NCBI GenBank assembly: GCA_021805485.1
Contig: JAJZFF010000239.1
Location: 1-10,367, forward strand
Length of the DNA stretch: 10,367 nt
Reading direction: 5' to 3'
Source: Pseudomonadota bacterium
GTDB lineage: Bacteria; Pseudomonadota; Alphaproteobacteria; Acetobacterales; Acetobacteraceae
In this document: positions 1 through 6,163 of the stretch, piece by piece
Position numbering within the stretch: the stretch's first letter is position 1
How the letters are laid out: every line of letters begins with the position of its first letter
Notes under the pieces: model-generated
Told to the model about the DNA's origin: nothing
Databases searched by the model: none
Seen by the model: the letters and a program-made list of their open reading frames with translations, nothing else
Translations under genes and position numbers: made by a program

Positions 1-421
1 AATCGCCGCGATAGGCGTCGCCGCCCTCGGCACGGGTTTCGGCGCGGCGGAAATAGGGCAGCACGTCGCGCCAGCCCCAGCCGCGCGCGCCCATTTCCTC
101 CCAGTGCTCGAAATCCATCGCGTTGCCACGGATGTAGACGAGGCCGTTGATCGAGGAGGAGCCGCCGAGCACCTTGCCGCGCGGCGTGTGCATCCGCCGC
201 CCGCCGAGATGCGGCTCGGGCTCGCTGTGATAGCCCCAGTCGTACTTCCTGGTGTTCATCGGGATCGACAGCGCGCTCGGCATCTGGATGAAGGGCGAGC
301 GGTCGGAGCCGCCGAATTCGAGCAGCAGCACGGTGGCGCTGCCATCCTCGGTGAGGCGGTTCGCCATCGCGCAGCCGGCGGAACCGGCGCCGACGATGAT
401 GTAGTCGTATTCGCTGGGCAT
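1..421 (-). CDS. betA: Choline dehydrogenase BetA (GMC oxidoreductase), N-terminal part; runs off the window
   Basis: FAD-dependent, membrane-associated enzyme that oxidises choline to betaine aldehyde, the first step of glycine betaine synthesis. Only the first 140 codons are present, because the gene continues past base 1. The protein opens [16 protein letters not shown], a classic Rossmann FAD-binding GxGxxG (residues 11-16), followed by an acidic residue after a beta strand (VLLLE) for the FAD ribose. Around residues 83-100 lies the GMC family signature [20 protein letters not shown]. The ATG lies 14 bp after the betB stop, with a GAGG ribosome site nine bases upstream that almost touches that stop, so the two genes are co-transcribed. 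GMC alcohol dehydrogenases such as AlkJ types share these motifs. The neighbouring betB and choline transporter genes make choline the likely substrate. Confidence 0.95.
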   Translation of the reverse strand, partial: MPSEYDYIIVGAGSAGCAMANRLTEDGSATVLLLEFGGSDRSPFIQMPSALSIPMNTRKYDWGYHSEPEPHLGGRRMHTPRGKVLGGSSSINGLVYIRGNAMDFEHWEEMGARGWGWRDVLPYFRRAETRAEGGDAYRGD

Positions 422-435
422 TTTCTAACGCCTCG

Positions 436-1899
436 TCAGTAAGGGGAGTCCACGGGCGCGAGGGCGACGTAGACGCTCTTGATCTCGGTATAGGCGTCGA
501 TCGCGGCGCGGCTGTTCTCGCGGCCGTAGCCGGACTGCTTCATGCCGCCGAAGGGAAGCTCGATCGGTGTGATGTTGTAATGATTGATCCAGCAGGTGCC
601 GGCTTCGAGGCGGGCGACGAGCGTGTGGGCGCGGGCGAGATCGCGGGTGAAGACGGCGGCGGCGAGGCCGTAGGGGGTGGCGTTGGCGCGGGCGATGGCG
701 TCGTCCTCGTCGTCGAAGGCGAGGACCGACATCACGGGGCCGAAGATTTCCTCGCGCGCGATCGTCATGCCATCGGCGCACCCGGCGAAGATGGTGGGTT
801 CGATGAAGGTGTTGCCGGCGGGCACACCCTCGGTCCGGCGCTTTCCGCCGCAGACGAGGCGCGCGCCCTCGCGAAGGCCGGCCTCGATGAAGCCCATGAC
901 GCGGTCGGCGTGTTCGGGCGAGATCAGCGCGCCGATCTCGGTGGCGGGATCGAGCGGATCGCCGATGACGAGGCGCTGGGCGCGGGTGGCGAGGGCTTCG
1001 ACGAAACGGTCGTGCACCGAGCGGTGGACGAAGACGCGCGTGCCGTTCGAGCAGATTTCGCCGGAGGAGTAGAAATTCGCCAGCATCGCGGCGGCGGCGG
1101 CGCTGTCGAGATCGGCATCGGCGCAGACGATGAGCGGGGATTTGCCGCCGAGTTCGAGGGTGACGCGCTTGAGGCTGGCCGCGGCCTCGGCGGCGACGGC
1201 CTTGCCGGTGGGGACCGAGCCGGTGAGCGAGATTTTCGCGACGTCGGGGTGGCGGACGAGGGCGAGGCCGGTTTCGCCGAAGCCGTTGACGACGTTGAAC
1301 AGCCCGTCCGGCAGGCCGGCCTCGCGGTAGATCGCGGCGAGTTCGAACGCGGTCAGCGGGGTTTGCGGCGCGGGCTTGAAGATCACCGCGTTGCCGCAGG
1401 CGAGGGCGGGGGCGGATTTCCAGCAGGCGATCTGCAGCGGGTAGTTCCAGGCGCCGATCGCGGCGACGACGCCGAGCGGCTCGCGCCTGGTGTAGCCGAA
1501 GGCGGCGGGCCCGAGATCGACCGACTCGCCGGTGATCGAGGCGGCGAGACCGCCGAAATATTCGAGGCATTCGGCGCCGGAAATGACATCGACAACGCTG
1601 GTTTCGGCGATCGGGCGGCCGGTATCGAGCGTTTCGGTGCGGGCGAGTTCGTCGTTGCGTTCCCGCAATATCGACGCGGCGCGCAGCAGGATGCGCCCGC
1701 GTGCCGCCGCGGGGGTGGCGGCCCAGGCGCGCTGGGCCTCGCGCGCGGCGGCGACGGCGGCGGCGACGGTTTCGGCGTCGGCGATCTCGATCTCGGCCAG
1801 CACGCCGCCGGTGGCGGGGTTGCGGGTTTCGAAACGCGCGAGGCCGGCGCGCGACCACGGGCCGCCGGCGATGAAGTTGCGGCGGGGTTCGCCTGTCAT
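436..1899 (-). CDS. betB: Betaine aldehyde dehydrogenase BetB
   Basis: NAD(P)-dependent aldehyde dehydrogenase of 487 residues, the usual family length, converting betaine aldehyde to glycine betaine in the cytoplasm. Visible family landmarks are the oxyanion Asn in GAWNYPLQ (N152), the cofactor Lys in IFKPAPQTP (K175), the nucleotide-binding loop LTGSVPTGK (225-233), the general-base Glu in LELGGKSP (E249), the catalytic Cys in EICSNGTR (C283), EEIFGPV near 388 and [14 protein letters not shown] near the C-terminus. The open frame continues far upstream into the transporter gene. The start chosen is the ATG giving [13 protein letters not shown], because it has a GGAG site seven bases upstream and follows the choV stop by 14 bp. 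The position between choV and betA fixes the role. A related aminoaldehyde dehydrogenase is the only real alternative. Confidence 0.97.
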   Translation of the reverse strand: MTGEPRRNFIAGGPWSRAGLARFETRNPATGGVLAEIEIADAETVAAAVAAAREAQRAWAATPAAARGRILLRAASILRERNDELARTETLDTGRPIAETSVVDVISGAECLEYFGGLAASITGESVDLGPAAFGYTRREPLGVVAAIGAWNYPLQIACWKSAPALACGNAVIFKPAPQTPLTAFELAAIYREAGLPDGLFNVVNGFGETGLALVRHPDVAKISLTGSVPTGKAVAAEAAASLKRVTLELGGKSPLIVCADADLDSAAAAAMLANFYSSGEICSNGTRVFVHRSVHDRFVEALATRAQRLVIGDPLDPATEIGALISPEHADRVMGFIEAGLREGARLVCGGKRRTEGVPAGNTFIEPTIFAGCADGMTIAREEIFGPVMSVLAFDDEDDAIARANATPYGLAAAVFTRDLARAHTLVARLEAGTCWINHYNITPIELPFGGMKQSGYGRENSRAAIDAYTEIKSVYVALAPVDSPY

Positions 1900-1913
1900 G
1901 GCAGGGCTCCGGT

Positions 1914-3167
1914 TCAGCTGGGGGCGAGGGCGGGGGTGGGGCTCGCGTCGGTCATCGTGGCGCGGCCGGCATGGGTGAGGGCGTCGAGCACCTCGTTGGC
2001 GCCGCACCAGCCGACGATGCAGCCGTCTTCGGCGACCAGCACGGGATGGCCGCTGCGCTGGCGCTGCTCGACGACATCCTTCAGCAGATGCGTGGTCTCG
2101 ACGATGCCGACGGCACCTTCCGGTGTCGCGGTTTCGCCATCGACCGGATGGACGGCGATTGCCGCGCCGTTGCAAGAAAGACCGTCCAGCGTGCCGTCGG
2201 GGCGGAGCGAGAGGCGGTAGTGCGAGCGGTCGTCGGTGAAGCTGAACTGGGCACCCTGGGCATCGTCCCCGGTATCGAGCGGGCGCATCAGCGAGGCGGC
2301 GCGGATGGCGGTGAGCGGGTTCATGTGGCGGACGAATTCGGCGACATAGTCGGTGGCGGGACGCAGCACGATGTCTTCCGGCGCGCCGACCTGGATCACC
2401 CGGCCGTCCTTCATGATCGCGATGCGGTTGCCGAGTTTCAGCGCCTCGTCGAGATCGTGGGTGACGAAGATGATCGTCTTGTGCATGCTCTGCTGCAGGG
2501 AGAGCAGCTCGTCCTGCAGCTTGTTGCGGATCAGCGGGTCGAGCGCGGAGAAGGGCTCGTCCATCAGCAGGATGTCGGGGTCGGTGACGAGGGCGCGGGC
2601 GAGGCCGACGCGCTGCTGCATGCCGCCCGAAAGCTCGTGCGCGTGCTTCTCCGCCCAGGGCAGCAGGCCGACGAGATCGAGCCAGCGGTCGACCGCCTCG
2701 CGGGTTTCGGCGGCGCCGGTGCGGCGCAGTTCGAGGCCGAGTTCGACATTGCGGCGGACGGTGCGCCAGGGCAGCAGGGCGAATTGCTGGAAGACCATCG
2801 AGACCGCGCGGTTGCGCAGGGCGCGCAGCGCGGCCGGGGCGGGGTTGGTCATGTCGACCGTCTGGTCGCCATGGCGGATCAGGATGCGGCCGCGGGAAAT
2901 CCGGTTCAGGCCGTTGACCGCGCGCAGCACGGTGGTCTTGCCCGAGCCGGACAGGCCCATGATGACGAAGATCTCGCCTTTCGCGATCTCGAGATTCACA
3001 TCGGCGGCGCCGACGACGACGCCGGTGGACTCGATGATGTCGGCGCGGGTCTTGCCGGCATCGAGCATGGCGGTGGCGGCGGCGAGCCGGGTGCGGCCGG
3101 CACGGCCCTCGGCGGGCGGGAAGAGAATGTCGACATTCTCGAAACGCGCTGCGAATTCGGTGCTCAT
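1914..3167 (-). CDS. choV: Choline ABC transporter, ATP-binding subunit ChoV
   Basis: ATPase of a type I (ProU/OpuA-like) ABC importer that powers choline uptake on the cytoplasmic face. The 417-residue protein has Walker [10 protein letters not shown] (71-79), Q-loop [10 protein letters not shown] (125-134), signature LSGGMQQR (179-186), Walker B ILLMDEP (199-205), D-loop SALD (207-210) and switch His H237. The long N-terminal lead before Walker A, including DAGKTRADI and a TGVVVG segment, is typical of glycine betaine/choline ATPases of the ProV group. Residues from about 288 onward form a C-terminal extension where ProV-type proteins carry CBS-like regulatory domains; the copy here looks divergent. 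Its ATG overlaps the choW stop by four bases (ATGA), so translation is probably coupled. A glycine betaine or carnitine importer would look similar, but the ChoX binding site and betBA downstream favour choline. Confidence 0.96.
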   Translation of the reverse strand: MSTEFAARFENVDILFPPAEGRAGRTRLAAATAMLDAGKTRADIIESTGVVVGAADVNLEIAKGEIFVIMGLSGSGKTTVLRAVNGLNRISRGRILIRHGDQTVDMTNPAPAALRALRNRAVSMVFQQFALLPWRTVRRNVELGLELRRTGAAETREAVDRWLDLVGLLPWAEKHAHELSGGMQQRVGLARALVTDPDILLMDEPFSALDPLIRNKLQDELLSLQQSMHKTIIFVTHDLDEALKLGNRIAIMKDGRVIQVGAPEDIVLRPATDYVAEFVRHMNPLTAIRAASLMRPLDTGDDAQGAQFSFTDDRSHYRLSLRPDGTLDGLSCNGAAIAVHPVDGETATPEGAVGIVETTHLLKDVVEQRQRSGHPVLVAEDGCIVGWCGANEVLDALTHAGRATMTDASPTPALAPS

Positions 3168-4024
3168 GCGTTTTCGCGCTCCGGCCGGAACACCCGATCG
3201 AGGATGACCGCCACGATGACGATGGCGAGACCGGAGGTGAAGCCCCGGCCGATCTGCACGGTTTCCATGGCCTCGACCACGGGTTCACCGAGACCGCCGG
3301 CGCCGACCAGCGCGGCGATGACCACCATCGACAGGCTCAGCATGATGACCTGGGTGAGACCGGCGAGGATCGTCGGCATGGCCGCCGGGATCTCGACCTT
3401 CCAGAGCAGTTCCCAGGGCGAGGCGCCGAAGGCCTGGCCCGCCTCGATCAGCGGGCGGGGGACGTTGACGATGCCGACATAGGTGAGGCGGACCGGGGTG
3501 GGCACCACGAAGACGACCGTCGAGATCAGGCCGGGCACGCTGCCGAGGCCGAAGAGCACCAGCGTCGGGATCAGGTAGACGAAGGTGGGCAGCGTCTGCA
3601 TCAGGTCCAGCACGGGGCGCAGGATTCGGTAGAGCGTCGGGTGGTGCGCGGCGGCGACGCCGAGCGGCACGCCGATCAGCATGCAGGCGAGGGTGGCGTA
3701 GGCGACCAGCGAGAGCGTCTCGATCGTCCGGCCCCAGTAGCCCTGGTTGAGCACGAAGGTGAGCGCGATCAGCACGAACAGCGCGAGCTTCCAGGATTTC
3801 TTGAAATACCAGGTCAGTCCGGCAAAGATCACGATCAGGATGAGCGGCGAGACCCAGTTGAGCGCGCCGGTCGTGTTGTCGAGCAGGAAACCCAGCACAT
3901 CCGAAAGGACGTTGAAGAATCCCTGGAAGTTGTTTTTCAGCGCGTCGATCGCCGCCGTCGCCCATGCCCCGAGGGGGATGACATGGTGGACGATCCAGTG
4001 CTGGACGCCATCTAGCCCGTTCAT
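3164..4024 (-). CDS. choW: Choline ABC transporter, permease subunit ChoW
   Basis: Inner-membrane permease of the choline importer, 286 residues, ProW/OpuAB family. After an N-terminal stretch with amphipathic character (residues 1-55) come hydrophobic segments near 57-73, 79-93, 104-122, 145-180, 215-245 and 262-277. The cytoplasmic EAA loop that docks on the ATPase reads [21 protein letters not shown] (start at E194), and GAGGLGEPV near 241 is the usual downstream glycine motif. The N-terminal lead is much shorter than the E. coli ProW extension, as in choline-type permeases. A GGAGG ribosome site seven bases before the ATG lies immediately after a strong intercistronic hairpin; the gene ends in the ATGA overlap with choV. 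Confidence 0.96.
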   Translation of the reverse strand: MNGLDGVQHWIVHHVIPLGAWATAAIDALKNNFQGFFNVLSDVLGFLLDNTTGALNWVSPLILIVIFAGLTWYFKKSWKLALFVLIALTFVLNQGYWGRTIETLSLVAYATLACMLIGVPLGVAAAHHPTLYRILRPVLDLMQTLPTFVYLIPTLVLFGLGSVPGLISTVVFVVPTPVRLTYVGIVNVPRPLIEAGQAFGASPWELLWKVEIPAAMPTILAGLTQVIMLSLSMVVIAALVGAGGLGEPVVEAMETVQIGRGFTSGLAIVIVAVILDRVFRPERENA

Positions 4025-4031
4025 CGGTCAG

Positions 4032-4036
4032 CCTCC
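4032..4036 (-). promoter_or_regulatory. Ribosome binding site of choW, next to the hairpin
   Basis: The minus strand reads GGAGG seven bases before the choW ATG. It starts only four bases after the 3' side of the 12-bp hairpin. The stem leaves the site single-stranded, so the hairpin should not block choW initiation directly, but a ribosome or RNA-binding protein at one element could affect the other. Confidence 0.75.
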
Positions 4037-4040
4037 GTGA

Positions 4041-4074
4041 TCCGGCGCGCGGTGGAGGGCCGCCGCGCGCCGGA
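4041..4074 (-). repeat. Perfect 12-bp inverted repeat (mRNA hairpin) between choX and choW
   Basis: Seen directly: TCCGGCGCGCGG and its exact reverse complement flank a 10-base loop, giving an almost entirely G/C stem. It starts 13 bases after the choX stop. There is no T-run on either side, so it is not a classical intrinsic terminator. In importer operons, hairpins placed after the binding-protein gene often protect its mRNA from 3' decay or cause partial termination, giving more binding protein than membrane subunits. That role is inferred here. This is the only long gap within the cho-bet cluster. Confidence 0.85.
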
Positions 4075-4086
4075 GGTTCACCCGTT

Positions 4087-5031
4087 TCAGTCCGACTTCA
4101 GGCTGGCGAGCACCGCCGCCGCGCCCGGCTTGCCGTCGACCGTGGTGACGCCGTCGAGGGTTTTCTTGACCCAGGCGGGATGCGCCTTCAGCCAGGCGGC
4201 GGCGACGGCGGGGGCCTCCTGATGCTTGACCTGGACGTCGTACATCATCTTGTTCTCGTCGCCGACCGACAGGTAGAAATGGTGCAGCAGGACGCCGACA
4301 TTCGGGCAGTCCTTGGCGTAGTTGTGGCGCGTGTTGATGTAGAGCGTCGCCTCGCCTTTGTGAGGACCGAAATAGTCCCGGCCGCCGGTGAGGTAGTTGA
4401 TGTGGAACTCGACGTTCATCGGCTCGGGTTCCCAGCCGAGGAAGACGATGTCCTTCTTCTTCGGGTATTTGCGGGCGACCTCGGCGAGCATGCCGGCCTC
4501 GCTCGACTGCACGAGATGGAACTTGCCGAGGTCGAACTTGTTCGCCTTGATCATGGCGAGGATATGCAGGTTGCCGTCGTTGCCCGGCTCGATGCCGTAG
4601 ATCTTGTAGTTCAGTTCCTTGGCGAACTTGTGGATGTCGGCGAAGGTCTTCAGGCCCTTCTCGTAGAGGTAGTGCGGCACCACGAGCGTGTATTTGGCGT
4701 GCTTGAGGTCGGGGCCGATGACGTCGATCTCGTGCTTCTTCTCGTAGGGCGTGGTGGTCGGGTTCTGCGACGGTGTCCAGTTGTCGAGGAAGACGTCGAT
4801 CTTGCCGTTGCTGAGACCGGCATACATCACCTCCAGCGAGTAGAGGTTGATGTCGGTCTTGTAGCCGAGCGCCTGGGCGACCGTCGAGAAGACCGCGTTC
4901 TGGACCACATTGTCGGTCCAGCCGATATTGGCCATGCGGATCGTCTTGCACGAGGCGGGAACCGCCGCGTGGGCGATGCCCAGACTCATCGTGATTGACG
5001 CCAGCGCTGCGCCGATTGTGTATTTTTTCAT
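4087..5031 (-). CDS. choX: Choline-binding periplasmic protein ChoX
   Basis: Periplasmic substrate-binding protein of the choline importer, 314 residues (OpuAC-type type II fold). A Sec signal peptide (MKKYTIGAALASITMSLGIAHA) is followed by the mature start AVPASCKTIR. The choline cage known from Sinorhizobium meliloti ChoX (W43, D45, W90, Y119, N156, W205) appears intact with a constant shift of five residues: W38 and D40 in IGWTDN, W85 in LDNWTPS, Y114 in AKYTLV, N151 in PGNDGN and W200 in LGWEPEP. This aromatic box binds the trimethylammonium group and supports choline as the ligand; the alignment is from memory. The ATG has an AGAGGA ribosome site about six bases upstream. This is the first gene of the choXWV-betBA cluster and has its own regulatory gap upstream. 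Confidence 0.96.
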   Translation of the reverse strand: MKKYTIGAALASITMSLGIAHAAVPASCKTIRMANIGWTDNVVQNAVFSTVAQALGYKTDINLYSLEVMYAGLSNGKIDVFLDNWTPSQNPTTTPYEKKHEIDVIGPDLKHAKYTLVVPHYLYEKGLKTFADIHKFAKELNYKIYGIEPGNDGNLHILAMIKANKFDLGKFHLVQSSEAGMLAEVARKYPKKKDIVFLGWEPEPMNVEFHINYLTGGRDYFGPHKGEATLYINTRHNYAKDCPNVGVLLHHFYLSVGDENKMMYDVQVKHQEAPAVAAAWLKAHPAWVKKTLDGVTTVDGKPGAAAVLASLKSD

Positions 5032-5111
5032 TGTTTTCCTCTGCTCCGTTGAAAGTCCCTGTTGCGGTCCCGCGACCGGCCTGTCCCTGCCCTGTCCCTG
5101 GAATTTTTCAT
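5028..5111 (-). CDS. Possible 27-residue upstream ORF in the choX leader
   Basis: An ATG-started frame of 27 codons (MKNSRDRAGTGRSRDRNRDF...) ends in CAATGA, so its stop overlaps the choX start codon by the ATGA arrangement seen at real coupled genes. Eight of the 27 residues are Arg. Only a weak purine stretch (AAAGAA) precedes the ATG. A purine-rich leader naturally encodes Arg, Gly, Lys and Gln, so chance is a strong alternative. If the candidate -10 element at 5134-5139 is correct, this ATG would lie some 10-20 bases after the transcript start. No known family is recognised. Confidence 0.2.
   Translation of the reverse strand: MKNSRDRAGTGRSRDRNRDFQRSRGKQ
5055..5100 (-). repeat. Three GTCCCTG repeats and a small hairpin in the choX leader
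   Basis: The heptamer GTCCCTG (CAGGGAC on the transcript) occurs at 5055-5061, 5083-5089 and 5094-5100. The last two lie within a 10-base repeat, CCTGTCCCTG, with an 11-base period. Between the first two lies a short hairpin, CGGTC/GACCG with a four-base loop (5065-5078). These lie between the candidate promoter and the choX start, so they would be in the mRNA. A protein- or RNA-binding role is conjecture; local tandem duplication is enough to explain the 11-base repeat. Confidence 0.5.
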
Positions 5112-5133
5112 CGTTCTTTCATGCGTATAGCGT

Positions 5134-5139
5134 ATGATA
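5134..5139 (-). promoter_or_regulatory. Candidate -10 element for choX
   Basis: On the minus strand TATCAT matches the sigma-70 -10 consensus at five of six positions and lies about 100 bases upstream of the choX ATG, followed by a second TA-rich hexamer, TATACG (5124-5129). No convincing -35 is found 16-18 bases upstream. That position is instead occupied by the left member of a direct repeat pair, which would suit an activator-dependent promoter. Sequence inspection only. Confidence 0.35.
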
Positions 5140-5152
5140 GACGACGGACTGT

Positions 5153-5188
5153 CTTGCATGGAACCGACGCCGGGCTTGCATGGTTCCG
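5153..5188 (-). repeat. 22-bp-phased direct repeats upstream of choX, possible operator
   Basis: CTTGCATGGAACCG (5153-5166) and CTTGCATGGTTCCG (5175-5188) match at 12 of 14 bases and start exactly 22 bases apart, about two helical turns. The two differing bases (AA versus TT) make the cores GGAACC and GGTTCC, which are reverse complements of each other. The pair lies between the SMR gene stop and the candidate choX -10, where the -35 would be expected. It could be a paired regulator site, for instance for a BetI-like or activator protein not encoded here. It could also be a long-loop hairpin at the 3' end of the SMR transcript. Confidence 0.5.
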
Positions 5189-5205
5189 TTTGTGCGGCGC
5201 ACCCT

Positions 5206-5547
5206 TCAGTGGGGCGGCGCGGCCGAGGAGAGATTCACGATGACGACGCCGGCGGCGATGACGGCGATGCCGAACATCGTGGCGGGGGACAGCGACTGTC
5301 CGAACCGGAGCCAGCCGACGGCGCTGATGAGCACGATGCCCGCGCCGCTCCAGATCGCGTAGACGACGCCGATCGGCATCGTCCTGACGATGATCGCAAG
5401 GAGGTAGAAGGCGGCTGCGTAGAACATCAGCGTGCCGATCGTCTGGACCGGCAGGGTGAAGCCGTCGGAGGCCTTCAGGAACGACGTTCCCGCCACCTCG
5501 CACGCGATCGCGATGGCGAGCAGGAAGTAGGACTTGAGCTCGTTCAT
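5206..5547 (-). CDS. SMR-family quaternary cation/drug exporter, EmrE-like
   Basis: Small four-helix inner-membrane antiporter of 113 residues, the family's normal size, that trades protons for lipophilic or quaternary ammonium cations as a dimer. The essential membrane-embedded Glu is E17 (IACEVAG), and the substrate-stacking residues are Y63 and W66 in VVYAIWSGAGIVLIS. These match EmrE E14, Y60 and W63 with a constant shift of three, and the C-terminus PPH resembles EmrE's TPH. This places it with EmrE/Qac-type exporters rather than SugE/Gdx guanidine exporters. The start MNELKSYFLL matches the EmrE N-terminus; its ribosome site (GGCGGG directly before the ATG) is poor. The frame continues open upstream but without conserved content. 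The gene lies 174 bp upstream of choX on the same strand and could be a separate unit or the first gene of the cluster. Confidence 0.93.
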   Translation of the reverse strand: MNELKSYFLLAIAIACEVAGTSFLKASDGFTLPVQTIGTLMFYAAAFYLLAIIVRTMPIGVVYAIWSGAGIVLISAVGWLRFGQSLSPATMFGIAVIAAGVVIVNLSSAAPPH

Positions 5548-6043
5548 CCCGCCGATGATCGACGCAAAGCGGGGGGCGGTCAACCCGCGACGACGCCGGA
5601 AAGGCCCGCGACGGTTTGACATCATCGCGGAATTGCTGGAAATTTCAGGAAAATCGGGAAGCGGAATAATGACGGGTGCGACGGCCGACGCCGCGCGATC
5701 CGGACTCGTTTTGCTTTGAGAACGAAATTTTGCGGCGCGGCATTTTGTCGCGCGGGGAGGAAATGTCGGATCTGAACAAGCGAAACAGCGATTCGATTCA
5801 AGACGTGACGATGTACACGTAGAATTTATACAATTGCGAAAAGATCGAATAATCGCGGAAGAAAATGAACAGGGATTGACGTTGGAGGTGAGAGCCGCAG
5901 GATTTCCGTCTCTCGTGCACGGCGGTGTTTCATGGCTGGTGGCGCGGGGTTTTGCGAACATGGACGTCTTGCGAAAATCGTTTCCTTGAGCGGTGGAACT
6001 GCCATTCGGCCGACACCCCGATGACCTGGTTTCGGGAGGGAGA
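5548..6043. other. Long, relatively AT-rich spacer between divergent genes
   Basis: No gene is supported here. The part at about 5700-5880 is visibly richer in A/T than the surrounding genes and should hold promoters for the SMR gene (minus) and the barrel gene (plus). Candidate plus-strand promoters are GTGACG/TATACA (5805-5810 and 5827-5832, 16-base spacer), and TTGACG (5876-5881) with no good -10. TTGCGAA occurs at 5834-5840, 5952-5958 and 5969-5975. A 19-codon ORF at 5763-5822 follows a GGGGAGG but is too short to judge. Either promoter would give the barrel gene a leader of roughly 250-320 bases. Confidence 0.55.
5579..5620 (-). repeat. Repeat cluster upstream of the SMR gene, possible operator
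   Basis: CCCGCGACG occurs at 5584-5592 and 5605-5613, a period of exactly 21 bases (two helical turns). The pair is framed by an imperfect inverted repeat, GTCAACC (5579-5585) and GGTTTGAC (5613-5620). It lies 32-73 bases upstream of the SMR start codon, where an operator or 5' leader would be. The GC-rich motif is short, so chance remains possible. Confidence 0.35.
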
Positions 6044-6163
6044 ATGGTTGTGCCCGGCGAGATGCCGTTGCGATGCGCATCTGCGACGCGCGCCGCCGCT
6101 CGGCGCAATGCCAGTCACGACAGAGACCGAAGATTTTCCAACAACAACAGGGTAGTGCAATGA
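6044..6163 (+). CDS. Possible 39-residue leader peptide overlapping the barrel gene start
   Basis: An ATG-started frame of 39 codons (MVVPGEMPLRCASATRAAAR...) has a strong Shine-Dalgarno sequence (GGGAGGG, 6034-6040) three bases upstream. Its TGA overlaps the ATG of the barrel gene as ATGA. The barrel gene's own ribosome site (CAGGGTAG) is weak, so coupling through this ORF would make sense. It has eight Arg residues, five encoded by CGA, AGA or AGG, which look unusual beside the CGC/CGG use of neighbouring genes; AGA-GAC-CGA-AGA lies near the end. That codon pattern could mean attenuation-style control or simply that the region is not coding. No family is recognised. Confidence 0.3.
   Translation: MVVPGEMPLRCASATRAAARRNASHDRDRRFSNNNRVVQ

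Noticed and set aside
425..1858. 477-codon minus-strand frame within betB
   Set aside because: Arg-rich alternate frame of betB; the true frame shows all aldehyde dehydrogenase motifs.
580..2220. 546-codon plus-strand open frame over betB and choV
   Set aside because: Antisense shadow in GC-rich DNA: composition is Gly/Ala/Asp/Glu/Arg-rich with no family pattern, and the opposite strand encodes clear enzymes.
1900..3288. Long upstream extension of the betB frame through choV into choW
   Set aside because: Not a fusion protein: the sequence is Arg/His/Pro-rich antisense-like translation of choV in another frame, and betB has its own ATG and ribosome site at 1899.
1971..3482. 503-codon plus-strand open frame over choV and choW
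   Set aside because: Antisense to two recognised transporter genes, low-complexity composition and no credible domain.
4028..4951. 307-codon minus-strand frame overlapping choX
   Set aside because: Alternate frame of choX with basic, low-complexity composition; choX itself has a signal peptide and full choline-binding residues.
5206..5544. SMR gene as a guanidine exporter (SugE/Gdx)
   Set aside because: The AIWSGAGIVLIS segment and overall match are of the EmrE type; no convincing guanidine riboswitch seen upstream.
5763..5822. 19-codon ORF after a GGGGAGG
   Set aside because: Spacing of two bases is too short for good initiation and the peptide is too short to judge; kept only as a note in the spacer entry.
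5925..6155. 76-codon plus-strand frame starting at GTG (FHGWWRGVLR...)
   Set aside because: No ribosome site, Trp/Cys-rich unlike a conserved protein, and it competes with the better-supported ORF at 6044.
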